Of a DNA stretch of 64,000 nucleotides, positions 49,293 to 57,335 are shown piece after piece. The DNA is from JAWCQZ01 sp038869515 [NCBI: Halobacteria archaeon] (GTDB lineage Archaea > Halobacteriota > Syntropharchaeia > JACQPP01), in NCBI GenBank assembly GCA_038869515.1, contig JAWCQZ010000001.1, positions 215,079 to 279,078 of the forward strand. The letters are read 5' to 3'. The notes under the pieces are model-generated. The model was not told the origin of the DNA. It ran no database searches and saw only the letters and a list, made by a program, of their open reading frames with translations. The position numbers were made by a program, and so were the translations under genes. The number at the start of each line of letters is the position of its first letter. Position 1 is the stretch's first letter.

Positions 49293-49442
49293 GGGCGATG
49301 GGAGGTCGGAGAGGTCATTTTAAAGATTACTGGGCACGCGCTCCGGGTTCCCCACGGCTCCCCGCCCCCTCCGCCGCGGGGCGCGCGGTTCGGGCCCGCG
49401 CATCAGAGGCCTTATGCCCTGCCGGACCCAAAGCCGCCCCCC

Positions 49443-50519
49443 ATGGTCCGCATCCGCCCCGTCGTGGAGGAGATGGAGGGCTACGCCGGGGGCCGCTCCA
49501 TCGAGGAGGCCGCCCGCGCCCTCGGCCTCGACCCCCGGAACGTGGTGAAACTCAACTCCAACGAGAGCCCCCTGGGGCCAAGCCCCCGTGCTCTCCGGGC
49601 TCTGAGAGTGTTGAGGGACCTCCAACGCTACCCTCCCCCCCGCCCCCGGGACTTGGTGGCGGCCATCGCCCGCCGCGAGCGCCTGCCGGAGGGGTGCGTG
49701 GCGGTCTGCGGCGGCTCCGACGCCGCCGTGGAGACCCTCCTCCGGCTGGTCGTCGAGCCCGGGGACCGGACCGTGGCCCCCGTCCCCACCTTCCCCTACT
49801 ACGCCATCGCCACCCGTCTCGCGAGCGGCGTCCCGGTGGCGGTCCCCCGCGACCGGAACCTCCGGATCTCGGCCCGCGTCCTCCTCGCCCGCGCGAACCG
49901 CCGGACCCGCATCGTCTGGCTCGCCTCCCCGAACAATCCGACCGGGGACACGGTGGACCGCAAGGACGTCCGCGCCCTCCTCGAAGGGCTCCCCGGCGCC
50001 CTCGTGGTGGTGGACGAGGCTTACGGGGAGTTCGCGGGGACGACCGTCGCTCCGTGGGTCCGGCGCTACGGCAACCTTGTGGTGCTCCGGACCTTCTCGA
50101 AGGCCTACGGCCTCGCCGGGTTGCGGCTCGGATATGCGCTCCTCCCGGAGTCCCTCCGCCCTCTGTTCGACAAGGTCGCGACCCCCTTCCCGGTGAGCGC
50201 GCCCGCGGTCGCGGCGGGGCTGGCGGCCCTCGCGGACCGGGCCCACCTCCGGCGCACCATAGAAACGGTCCGGCGGGGCCGGGCGCTCCTGCGGAAGAGG
50301 GTCCCCTTCACCACCTATCCATCGGAGGCGAACTTCGTCCTGGCGGACCTCTCGCCTCTCCGGGCCCCCGGGGTCGCGGAGGCCCTCTTCCGGAAGGGGA
50401 TTCTCGTCCGCGACTGCTCCCGGACGGAGGGGTGCGGGCCCGGCCACCTTCGCATCACGGTCGGGACCCCGGAGCAAAACCGGAAGCTGCTGGCGGCATT
50501 GAAGGAACTGCGGATTTGA
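49443..50519 (+). CDS. hisC: Histidinol-phosphate aminotransferase
   Basis: This fold-type I PLP enzyme transaminates imidazole-acetol phosphate in histidine synthesis. Seen are VVKLNSNESPLGPSP at residues 36-50, LQRYPPPRPRDLVAAIA, CGGSDAAVETLLRL, SPNNPTGDTV, VVVDEAYGEFAG and the PLP-lysine in VVLRTFSKAYGLAGLRLGY. The C-terminal Arg (GHLRITVGT) binds substrate phosphate. The 358 residues match the family. Confidence 0.94.
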   Translation: MVRIRPVVEEMEGYAGGRSIEEAARALGLDPRNVVKLNSNESPLGPSPRALRALRVLRDLQRYPPPRPRDLVAAIARRERLPEGCVAVCGGSDAAVETLLRLVVEPGDRTVAPVPTFPYYAIATRLASGVPVAVPRDRNLRISARVLLARANRRTRIVWLASPNNPTGDTVDRKDVRALLEGLPGALVVVDEAYGEFAGTTVAPWVRRYGNLVVLRTFSKAYGLAGLRLGYALLPESLRPLFDKVATPFPVSAPAVAAGLAALADRAHLRRTIETVRRGRALLRKRVPFTTYPSEANFVLADLSPLRAPGVAEALFRKGILVRDCSRTEGCGPGHLRITVGTPEQNRKLLAALKELRI

Positions 50520-50559
50520 CCGCCACGCGTGACGGGGCGCGGGGAGCGCGAGGGGAGCG

Positions 50560-50593
50560 GCAACGAGGGCGCAGCCCCCCCTCCCGGCGGCAG
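50560..50593. repeat. Family B element, partial copy B8 (minus orientation)
   Basis: On the minus strand, directly after the stop of the 50594-51109 gene, CTGCCGCCGGGAGGGGGGGC matches the 5' end of family B. The 3' end is not recognisable. Confidence 0.5.
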
Positions 50594-51109
50594 TCAGCCG
50601 TAGGCGGGCCCCAGCGACTCCCGCTCCTGCCGGAGCAGCGAGCGGACCAGTCCGAGGAGGTCAAACCCCTCTCCACCCTCCTTCTTCGGGGCCTCCGCCT
50701 CTCCGCCGCCTCCCGACTCTCCCGCTGCGGGGGCGAAGACGGGGCGAGCCGGGGAACTCGCCCGCCGGTGGACGTAGCCCGGGGCGAGGGCGACCGGGAG
50801 CCCGCGGCGGTCCGCCTCCCGCACCATCTCCTTGAACCGGAAGAGGTCCACCCACTCCCGGACCCCGCGCCCTCTCGACCCGGGACCCCCGTGCTCCGAT
50901 GTGCCGGCGGGGCGGGTCTCGGGCCTCGCATCCACCCAGGAGACCTCCACCTCCACCGCCGCGTAGGCGACGCCCCGGGGGTCGCCGGGCTCCCCGTCGG
51001 CGAGCCGCGTCTCGCGGGAGCTCTCCACCCGGAGGCCGTGGCCGGGGTCGGCGCGGGAGAGGTCCGCCATCTCCCTGGATGGAGGGCGTCCGCCCGGGCA
51101 AAACACCAT
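50594..51109 (-). CDS. Protein of unknown function downstream of PAC2
   Basis: The 171-residue protein has a hydrophilic N-terminal half, a strand-rich centre (GVAYAAVEVEVSWVDARPE), LFRFKEMVREADRRGLPVAL, and an acidic linker before a C-terminal helix (GFDLLGLVRSLLRQERE). No family is recognised. ATG 51109 is 10 bp after the PAC2 stop; ATG 51070 is an alternative. The tight spacing suggests co-expression with the PAC2 protein. Confidence 0.5.
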   Translation of the reverse strand: MVFCPGGRPPSREMADLSRADPGHGLRVESSRETRLADGEPGDPRGVAYAAVEVEVSWVDARPETRPAGTSEHGGPGSRGRGVREWVDLFRFKEMVREADRRGLPVALAPGYVHRRASSPARPVFAPAAGESGGGGEAEAPKKEGGEGFDLLGLVRSLLRQERESLGPAYG

Positions 51110-51118
51110 CGCACCGCC

Positions 51119-51931
51119 TCAGCGGATGTAGTCGGGGGAGGGGGGAGCGCCCCCGGGCCCCTCCGGCTGGGCGCGCTTCAGCAACTGCTCGATCATCTTC
51201 CGCTCCATCGCCTGCCGCTCCGCCGCGGCCTTCTCCTGGCTCTTGATGCGCTTCTCCAGCCCCTTCAGGTCGAGCGAGAGGCCGAGCCACTTCGCGGCCA
51301 CCTCCAGGACCGCCCGCGCGGCCCTGGGGTCCTCCGTCTGGGGGGTCGAGGACTCCCCGAGGAGGCAGGCCCCCGCGAGGGAGCGCTGCGCCGCGATGCC
51401 GAGGACGAGGCCGTTCAGGCCGGTGATGGAGCCCTCCCTCATGACTTGGACCCCGATTTGCTTGAGTTCCCCGAGGGTCTTGGGATCGGTCGCCACCGCC
51501 CAGACCCGAGGGTCCTCCACGGGCCGCTCCAGGATGTAGGCCGCGGTGGCGACGAGCCGCGCCGCCCCCAGGCGCAGGGCCAGGCCGAGGACCGCCTCGG
51601 CAATCTCGTAGTGCGCCCGGACAGCCCCGGGGTTGGAGTTCTCCGGCTGGGTGTTGCCGGTGTAGATGATGAGGTCGGGGTCGCCCTTCCAGTAGTAGAG
51701 TTCGTTCTGGGTCGCCTCCACCATGCCGTCGTGGCAGACGATGTAGGGGGGGAAGGCGGGGGAGAGGAGGCGCAGGAAGGGCCTGGCCCCGAGCTGCTCG
51801 ACGAGGTATTCGGCCGAGAGTTTCGCCACGTGGCCCATCCCCGGCAGCCCCACCAGGAGGGTGGGCGCCTTCAACCTGGGTTCGGGGGCGAGGGCCTGGA
51901 AAAAGAGGTTGGGTCCCGCCCGCTCCAGCAT
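51119..51931 (-). CDS. PAC2-family proteasome assembly chaperone-like protein
   Basis: The 270-residue protein has APTLLVGLPGMGHVAKLSAE, YIVCHDGMVEATQNELYYW, LIIYTGNTQPENSNPGAVRA and ITGLNGLVLGIAAQRSLAG, the purine-nucleosidase-like core of the archaeal PAC2 family. Archaeal members have been linked to 20S proteasome assembly. A Lys/Glu-rich C-terminal coiled-coil tail follows. Often this gene follows nop10 in archaea; here it stands 23 kb away. Confidence 0.88.
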   Translation of the reverse strand: MLERAGPNLFFQALAPEPRLKAPTLLVGLPGMGHVAKLSAEYLVEQLGARPFLRLLSPAFPPYIVCHDGMVEATQNELYYWKGDPDLIIYTGNTQPENSNPGAVRAHYEIAEAVLGLALRLGAARLVATAAYILERPVEDPRVWAVATDPKTLGELKQIGVQVMREGSITGLNGLVLGIAAQRSLAGACLLGESSTPQTEDPRAARAVLEVAAKWLGLSLDLKGLEKRIKSQEKAAAERQAMERKMIEQLLKRAQPEGPGGAPPSPDYIR

Positions 51932-52009
51932 CCCGGTTCTCTCGGCCGGACGGGGAAGAAGTTTGCCCGAGCAGGACTCTGGAGATTTCGCCTCGATACC
52001 TTCGCCGGA

Positions 52010-52189
52010 CTACGCCTTGCAGGGCTTCCCGCAGTGCTGGGGGAGCGCCTGGCTCGCACCGCAGCCCATGGCGCACGCCAGCTTCTTGCTGAACAGGCCC
52101 TTGATTTTCATGGCCTTGCCGCAGTGCTGGGGCGTGTCCATGGTCGCGTTGCAGCCGGGGGCGGCGCAGTGGAGTTTTCCGCTGGCCAT
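52010..52189 (-). CDS. 59-residue tandem metal-knuckle microprotein
   Basis: The protein consists of two copies of a C-x(3-4)-C ... QHCGK-x-(M/C) unit: HCAAPGCNATMDTPQHCGKA at residues 7-26, then CAMGC ... LPQHCGKPC at 39-57. They are separated by MKIKGLFSKKL. The spacing of Cys and His suggests zinc or Fe-S binding. A TATA-like CTTTTAAACG (minus strand, about 52209-52218) precedes the ATG by about 25 bp, supporting expression. Single-unit relatives with PxHCGKxM endings occur in archaea from memory; the function is unknown. Confidence 0.7.
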   Translation of the reverse strand: MASGKLHCAAPGCNATMDTPQHCGKAMKIKGLFSKKLACAMGCGASQALPQHCGKPCKA

Positions 52190-52238
52190 GGGGAAGCCTG
52201 AGCGGCTCGTTTAAAAGCGTTTCGGGGTCACTCTTCCG

Positions 52239-53033
52239 ATGGAGCGACTCCTCGGGCGCCACGCGGTTCTCGAAGCCCTTCGCGCCGGCCGCACCCTGGG
52301 CAAGGTCTACCTTGTCGAGGGGATCCGCCCGGCTCCCGAGGTGGAGGAGATTCTCCGGAGGTGCCGCTTGCACTCGGTTCCGGTCGTCCGGGTCGGCCGG
52401 CGCGCCCTCGACCGGATGGCGGGCTCCCTGCCCCACCAGGGGCTCCTCGCCCTGGCGGCGGCGCGCCCCCCCCTCGACCTGACCGGCCTCCTGGAGAGAT
52501 CGGGCGCCGAGCCCTGCCTGGTCCTCCTCGACGGCCTGCAGAGCCCCCAGAACCTCGGAGCCATCCTCCGGAGCGCCGAGGCGGCGGGGGCCGCGGGGGT
52601 CGTCATCCCCGAGCGGCGGTCCGCGGGCCCCTCGGAGGGGGTCGCCCGCGCCTCAGCGGGGGCGGTGGAGCGGCTCCCGGTGGTCCGGGTGAGCAGCCTC
52701 CCCGCAGCCCTCCTCGCCCTCGACCGGAGGGGGTTCCGGGTGGTGGGCGCCGTCCCCACGGGCGGGACCCCCCACACCCGGGCTCGGCTGGCGGGCCCCC
52801 TCGCCCTGGTGATCGGCTCCGAGGCGCGCGGGCTCGGGGCCCTGGTGCGGGAGAGGTGCCATGAACTCGTCTCCATCCCGATGCGGGGGCGGGCCGCCAG
52901 CCTGAACGCGGCGGTTGCGGCCTCGGTTCTTCTCTTCGAACGGCTGCGCCAACTGTCGCCGCGGGGGGAGGGGGCGGAGCCCCCTCCCCCCGGCCCCCGG
53001 CTCGGCCCGCGACCTCCGCGTTTCGATGGGTGA
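52239..53033 (+). CDS. rlmB: SpoU/TrmH-family 2'-O-methyltransferase (RlmB-like)
   Basis: This SPOUT-class RNA ribose methyltransferase has the substrate-binding N-terminal domain (LLGRHAVLEALRAGR) and the knotted catalytic domain: LLDGLQSPQNLGAILRSAEA, VIGSEARGLG, and ELVSIPMRGRAASLNAAVAA. These match bacterial-type RlmB, which methylates 23S rRNA, and this may reflect transfer from bacteria. The last about 25 residues (after FERLRQLSP) are translated from family B copy B2, so the natural C-terminus has been replaced or extended. Confidence 0.9.
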   Translation: MERLLGRHAVLEALRAGRTLGKVYLVEGIRPAPEVEEILRRCRLHSVPVVRVGRRALDRMAGSLPHQGLLALAAARPPLDLTGLLERSGAEPCLVLLDGLQSPQNLGAILRSAEAAGAAGVVIPERRSAGPSEGVARASAGAVERLPVVRVSSLPAALLALDRRGFRVVGAVPTGGTPHTRARLAGPLALVIGSEARGLGALVRERCHELVSIPMRGRAASLNAAVAASVLLFERLRQLSPRGEGAEPPPPGPRLGPRPPRFDG

Positions 53034-53083
53034 GCGGGGCCGCGTCGGGGGGGTTCTCGCCCCGTCCCGCAGGCCCGCCCCCC
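52953..53083. repeat. Family B element, copy B2 (across the 3' end of rlmB)
   Basis: This full-length copy starts CTGTCGCCGCGGGGGGAGGG, with hairpin arms GGGGGCGGAGCCCCC, and ends CCCGTCCCGCAGGCCCGCCC. Its last 100 bp align with B1 (10008-10135) with few mismatches. The rlmB frame runs in and stops inside the element. Confidence 0.85.
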
Positions 53084-53166
53084 GTGGCCGATCGGGCCCA
53101 CCACTCTCTCCGAAAACTCTTCGTGGCGCTCCCCACTCCGGGCGCCAGGGCGATTTCGGCCGGCGC

Positions 53167-53265
53167 TCAATCGAGGTCCTCTTCGTCCTCGTCGTCCTCG
53201 TCCAGTTCGTCCTCGTCCAGTTCGTCCTCGTCCTCCTCGTCCTCGTCATATTTCCGGCCGTCCAT
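53167..53265 (-). CDS. 32-residue ultra-acidic microprotein
   Basis: The frame starts MDGRKYDEDEEDEDELDEDE and continues with Asp/Glu and two more Leu to a TGA. About 25 of 32 residues are Asp or Glu. A TATA-like CCTTTATCCC (minus strand, about 53287-53296) lies about 25 bp ahead of the ATG, as for a leaderless gene. Without that promoter I would call it a GAC/GAG simple repeat. An acidic decoy or chaperone-like peptide for basic proteins is speculation. Confidence 0.5.
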   Translation of the reverse strand: MDGRKYDEDEEDEDELDEDELDEDDEDEEDLD

Positions 53266-53369
53266 GGGGGAGCAAAAAACCCGGGAGGGATAAAGGTTTA
53301 GGGGGGGTCGTGTCGGCGGGCCCTTGCGCGGGTCCGAAGGATTTAGACCCGGGAACCGAACACGGTGGG

Positions 53370-54290
53370 ATGTCCGTGGAGAACCTCGTCGTCCTGGGCT
53401 CCGGCCCCGCCGGCCTCACCGCCGCCATCTACGCCTCCCGGGCGCGCCTCGCCCCCGTGGTCCTCGCGGGGACCCAGGCGGGGGGCCAGTTGATGCTCAC
53501 CAGCGACGTGGAGAACTACCCCGGGTTCCCCGAGTCCATCCTCGGCCCGGAGCTGATGGCGAGGATGCGGGCCCAGGCGGAGAGGTTCGGCTCGCGCATC
53601 CTCGACACCGAGGCCACCGCCGTGGACCTGCGCAAGAGCCCCTTCCGTGTCGAGACCGGGGACGGGAAGTTCGACACGAAGGCCCTCATCGTGGCGACCG
53701 GGGCGAGCGCGAAGTGGCTCGGCGTCCCCGGCGAGGAGAATCTGAGGGGCCGGGGGGTCTCGTCGTGCGCCACCTGCGACGGCCCCTTCTTCAAGGAGAG
53801 GGCGCTGGTGGTGGTGGGCGGCGGCGACTCCGCGATGGAGGAGGCGCTCTTCTTGACCAAGTTCGCGACCCGCGTCACCGTGGCCCATCGGCGCGAGGCG
53901 CTGCGGGCGAGCAAAATCATGCAGGAGAAGGCGGAGAGGAACCCGAAAATCACCTTCCGCTGGAACACCGTGGTGGAGGAGGTCCTCGGGGACGGGAAGG
54001 TGGAGGGGGTCCGCTTCAAGGAGCTGAAGAGCGGGAAAACGGAGACGTTCAAATGCGACGGCCTCTTCGTCGCCATCGGCCACCGGCCCAACACCGCGGT
54101 TTTCAAAGGAGCCATGGACCTGGACCCCCGGGGATACGTCGTGGTGAGGAACCACACCCGGACGAGCGTCGAGGGGGTCTTCGCGGCGGGGGACGTCCAC
54201 GACCACCACTACCGGCAGGCGGTCACCGCGGCCGGGTTCGGGTGCATGGCGGCCCTGGACGCCGAGCGATGGCTGGAGTCGCAGGAGTGA
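53370..54290 (+). CDS. trxB: Thioredoxin reductase (FAD-dependent)
   Basis: The 306-residue flavoprotein has the FAD motif LVVLGSGPAGLTAAIYASRA, the redox-active CATC in VSSCATCDGPFFK, the NAD(P)H motif VVVGGGDSAMEEALFL and the C-terminal FAD site GVFAAGDVHDHHYRQAVTAA. HRREALRAS suggests NADPH binding by its basic residues. The start at 53370 follows a TATA-like GGATTTAGA. It overlaps a DCC-family thiol protein gene by 4 nt. It could reduce the peroxiredoxin donor. Confidence 0.95.
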   Translation: MSVENLVVLGSGPAGLTAAIYASRARLAPVVLAGTQAGGQLMLTSDVENYPGFPESILGPELMARMRAQAERFGSRILDTEATAVDLRKSPFRVETGDGKFDTKALIVATGASAKWLGVPGEENLRGRGVSSCATCDGPFFKERALVVVGGGDSAMEEALFLTKFATRVTVAHRREALRASKIMQEKAERNPKITFRWNTVVEEVLGDGKVEGVRFKELKSGKTETFKCDGLFVAIGHRPNTAVFKGAMDLDPRGYVVVRNHTRTSVEGVFAAGDVHDHHYRQAVTAAGFGCMAALDAERWLESQE

Positions 54291-54661
54291 CGGCCACCTT
54301 GCTGTATGACGGCGCCTGCGGCCCCTGCTCGGCCTTTGCGAGATGGGTGAAGGCGGCCGACGTTCGGGGGCGCATCGAGGTGCGGCGGCTGGAGGAGCCG
54401 GAGATGGAGCGGCGCTACGGTAGGCGGCTCGGGGAGAGATACATGGAGTCTTTCCACCTCGACACCGGGCGGGGGGTGGCGTCGGGGGCCGAGGCCCTGC
54501 CCGACCTCCTCGCCCTCTTCCCGGGCGGCCTCCTCTGGGGGCCGGCGGCCCGCCTGCCCCCCGTCCGGGGCGCTCTCGCCGCGGGATACCGGGCGATGAG
54601 CCGGCTCCGGGACCGGGCCGCGTGCGGCCGCGCCGCGGCGGGCCGCCCGGGAGCATTTTAG
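54287..54661 (+). CDS. DCC-family thiol-disulfide oxidoreductase (DUF393)
   Basis: The 124-residue protein has the hallmark TLLYDGACGPCSAFARWV with the CxxC pair, followed by a VRRLEEPEMERRYG segment and FHLDTGRGVASGAEAL. This is the layout of the DCC family. The GTG at 54287 overlaps the trxB stop (GTGA). An ATG at 54269 is an alternative. Coupling to trxB suggests that TrxB may reduce it. Confidence 0.83.
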   Translation: MTATLLYDGACGPCSAFARWVKAADVRGRIEVRRLEEPEMERRYGRRLGERYMESFHLDTGRGVASGAEALPDLLALFPGGLLWGPAARLPPVRGALAAGYRAMSRLRDRAACGRAAAGRPGAF

Positions 54662-54683
54662 CCCCCTGCGGCCACAGCTCTCC

Positions 54684-55532
54684 ATGGGCGGCCGGAGAAC
54701 CCTGCTCTTCCTGCTCCTCTTCGCCGGAACCTTTCTCCCGGCGGCCGCGGCCCTCTTCGACCGCTACGAGGTGCGGTTCGACATCGGCGCCGACGGGCGG
54801 GTGGCGGAGACCCTCCGGCTCGGCCTCCCGAACGCGACCGCGGAGGACGCCCTCATCCCTCTCTCGGGCCTCCCGGCTCCCGACCTGGCGCTGACCAACA
54901 GCAGCGCCCAGCTGAAATCGGAGACCGGCCCCGGGGGCGTGCGGCGCGTCCTCCTCCCCCGCAACTCGACGGAGCTGGTCCTCTCCTTCACCGCCGCCGA
55001 CCTCGTCTTCTCCCGGGGGGAGGAGTCGGTCTTCACCACCGTCCTCCGCCCCCCCGCGGGGGTCGGGTCGGTCCGGGTCGAGGTCCTCCTCCCCGAGGGG
55101 TTCGTCCTCACCCGGGAGAGCCTCTCGCCCCCCGACCCCGCCCGGGGCTCCGACGGACGGCGCATCACGCTGAACTGGTCGCTGCCGGGCAGCGGGTCGC
55201 TCGCGGTGGTGGTCCCGTTCGGCCCCCCGCGCTCCTCCGCGCCTCCCTGGGCCCTCTTCGGGGGCTTCGGGGCCGCCGCGGCTGCAGTCGTGGCCGCCCT
55301 CCACTACCGGACCCGCGCCTCCTCCGCGCGCCTGGAAGGCTACACCGAGGACCAGCAGAAGGCGATTCTCCTCCTCCGGGAGAAGAGGACCCTCGACCAG
55401 GACGACCTGCGCGATGCGCTCGGCTTCTCCAAGGCGAAGGCGACCCGGGTGGTCCAGGCGCTGGAGTCGAGGGGCCTCGTCGGGAAGGAGAAATCGGGGA
55501 AGACCAACCGGCTCACCTGGAAGGGCGGGTGA
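54684..55532 (+). CDS. Membrane-anchored winged-helix protein with extracytoplasmic domain
   Basis: The 282-residue protein has a signal peptide (LLFLLLFAGTFLPAAAA), an external beta-rich domain of about 170 residues, one membrane helix (APPWALFGGFGAAAAAVVAAL, about 191-211), and a cytosolic winged helix (EDQQKAILLLREKRTLDQDD ... FSKAKATRVVQALESRGLV). This matches the archaeal DUF7345/DUF7343 type of one-component membrane regulators. It may pass a cell-surface signal to transcription. The HtpX-like protease follows 76 bp later. Confidence 0.8.
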   Translation: MGGRRTLLFLLLFAGTFLPAAAALFDRYEVRFDIGADGRVAETLRLGLPNATAEDALIPLSGLPAPDLALTNSSAQLKSETGPGGVRRVLLPRNSTELVLSFTAADLVFSRGEESVFTTVLRPPAGVGSVRVEVLLPEGFVLTRESLSPPDPARGSDGRRITLNWSLPGSGSLAVVVPFGPPRSSAPPWALFGGFGAAAAAVVAALHYRTRASSARLEGYTEDQQKAILLLREKRTLDQDDLRDALGFSKAKATRVVQALESRGLVGKEKSGKTNRLTWKGG

Positions 55533-55608
55533 GGCAACCCGCCTCCTCTTTCGCGAAGGTCGCCTTGGGATAACCTTTAAACGGCGCACTCACCTGAAGT
55601 GAGTCCCG

Positions 55609-56580
55609 ATGTCCCTCTGGAAACTCCGCGGCCGGATGTATCTCGCCGTATTCCTCCTCTTCTCCCTCCTTTTCGCGTTCTTCAGTGCCATCGGCTTCTT
55701 CGCCTTCCGGGGGACCTCCTTCGTCCTCTTCTCGTTTGTCCTCTCCGTCTCGATGATTTTCCTCCAGTTCCTCCTCGGACCCCGCATCGTGGGGTGGTCC
55801 ATGAAGGTGAAGTATGTCAACGAGTCCCAGGAGCCCCGCCTCCACGCCATGGTGGACGAGCTCTCCCGCCAGGCGAACATCCCGAAGCCCCGGGTCGGGG
55901 TCTCGGAATTGCCCATCCCGAACGCGTTCGCCTTCGGCCGGTGGAGGTCCGACGGGCGCGTCTGCGTGACGCGGGAGTTGATGGCCCGGGTGGACGAGGC
56001 CGAACTCAAAGGAGTCTTGGGGCACGAGCTGTCCCACCTGAAGCACCGGGACGTGGTCTTCATGATGGTGCTCCAAGTCATTCCCATGGTCCTCTACCAC
56101 ATCTACCTCTCCCTTTTCTGGTCGAGCATGTTCGGAGGTCGGGACCGGAACACGGGCGCGGCCATGGCCGTCGCCATGCTGGCCTTCGCGGTCTACTTCG
56201 TCTCCAACCTCTTCGTCCTCTACGCCAACCGGCTCCGGGAGCTCTACGCCGACCAGGGGGCCATCCAGCTGACCGGTGAACGGGCGCCCCTGGCCAGCGC
56301 CCTCTACAAGATCGCCTACGGCTCCGCCCGCCACAAGCCCCAGGAGATCAAGTCGGTCGAGGGGTGCCGGGCGCTCTTCCTCGCCGACCCCGCGACCGCG
56401 CGCCGGGACGTCCTCGACTTCCGCGCCGCCGACATCAACCGGGACGGCAAGATTGACGAGTTCGAGCTGGAGGCCTTCTCCCGGGAGCCCGGAAAGATGA
56501 GCCGCAGCGACCGCATGATGGAGCTCTTCACCACGCATCCGGCCCTGGTGCGGCGGATCCGGATTCTGGCCCAGTCCTAA
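55609..56580 (+). CDS. htpX: HtpX-like M48 membrane metalloprotease with an EF-hand insertion
   Basis: The 323-residue protease has two N-terminal membrane helices, zinc motif HELSH (139-143) in GVLGHELSHLKHRD, further membrane segments (about 149-171 and 184-207) and the third zinc ligand Glu211 in RELYADQGA. HtpX degrades or surveys membrane proteins. Between the protease core and the C-terminal THPALVRRIRIL lies DINRDGKIDEFE (275-286), a perfect EF-hand loop pattern DxNxDGxIxxxE with a following helix. Calcium dependence is thus predicted. ATG 55609 gives MSLWKLRGRMYL, usual for archaeal HtpX. Confidence 0.9.
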   Translation: MSLWKLRGRMYLAVFLLFSLLFAFFSAIGFFAFRGTSFVLFSFVLSVSMIFLQFLLGPRIVGWSMKVKYVNESQEPRLHAMVDELSRQANIPKPRVGVSELPIPNAFAFGRWRSDGRVCVTRELMARVDEAELKGVLGHELSHLKHRDVVFMMVLQVIPMVLYHIYLSLFWSSMFGGRDRNTGAAMAVAMLAFAVYFVSNLFVLYANRLRELYADQGAIQLTGERAPLASALYKIAYGSARHKPQEIKSVEGCRALFLADPATARRDVLDFRAADINRDGKIDEFELEAFSREPGKMSRSDRMMELFTTHPALVRRIRILAQS

Positions 56581-57335
56581 GCGCGGGGCCGCCCCAGCAT
56601 CCCGAACAGGGCGTCGTGGAGTTCCCGGCTCCGCGCCGCCACCAAATTGAACCCCTCCTCCCGCGCCCCGGGGTTGAACTCCTTTCCCTCCGAGTCGCTC
56701 ACCACGCACCCCGCCTCCCGGGCGATGAGGAGCCCCGCCGCCACATCGAAGGAGCGGAGCAGCCCCCGCAGGTCCACCACGGCGTCGAAGGCCCCCCGGG
56801 CGAGGAGGCAGAGGTCGAGGGAGATTGCGCCCGGAGTCCGGACCAGGCACCCCTCCAGGAGGGGCTGGAGGTCCGGCAGGGGCCCCTTGGCCCCGTAGGC
56901 GTAGAGGGCGATGAGAGGCTTGGGCAGGCGCGGCCCCGACGCCCCCGGCCCAAGGGCGCGGCCGTCCCACGCCGCCCCCTTCCCCTTCCGGGCCCAGTAG
57001 AGCTCGCCCCGGGGGATTTCGAGGACCACCCCCTCCTCGACGCCGCCCAGGGTCTCCGGGCTCCCGTTGGGGACCCAGGCGAGCGAGGTCGCGTAGTAGG
57101 GGATGGCGCGGAGGAGGTTGTTGCTCCCGTCCACCGGGTCGTAGAGGAGGAGCCCCGACGGCGTCCCGCTCCCCACGGTCCGGCCCCCCCGCTCCTCCGA
57201 GAAGACCCTGGCGCAGAACCCGCGCCCCTTCAGGGCCGCCTCGAGCGCGTCCTCGGCCGCCTCGTCGTGGCGGATCGCCGTGAGGCGGACCCCGTCGGCG
57301 ACCTCCCGGGCCACGGCGGTCCAGTCTATTGCCAT
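56577..57335 (-). CDS. Inositol monophosphatase / fructose-bisphosphatase family protein
   Basis: This Mg-dependent sugar phosphatase of 252 residues has the metal-binding Glu in FSEERGG, the signature DPVDGSNNLLRAIPYYATSL and the late Asp in RSFDVAAGLLIAREAG. Archaeal members act on inositol-1-phosphate and/or fructose-1,6-bisphosphate; which applies here is unclear. ATG 57335 overlaps the end of the APS-kinase-like gene by 10 nt. Its stop overlaps that of convergent htpX. Confidence 0.88.
   Translation of the reverse strand: MAIDWTAVAREVADGVRLTAIRHDEAAEDALEAALKGRGFCARVFSEERGGRTVGSGTPSGLLLYDPVDGSNNLLRAIPYYATSLAWVPNGSPETLGGVEEGVVLEIPRGELYWARKGKGAAWDGRALGPGASGPRLPKPLIALYAYGAKGPLPDLQPLLEGCLVRTPGAISLDLCLLARGAFDAVVDLRGLLRSFDVAAGLLIAREAGCVVSDSEGKEFNPGAREEGFNLVAARSRELHDALFGMLGRPRA

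Noticed and set aside
53160-53262. GTCCTC/GAGGAC simple-sequence tract as a mere microsatellite
   Set aside because: Kept instead as a likely microprotein because it has a start, a stop and a TATA box at the right distance; the simple-repeat view remains possible.
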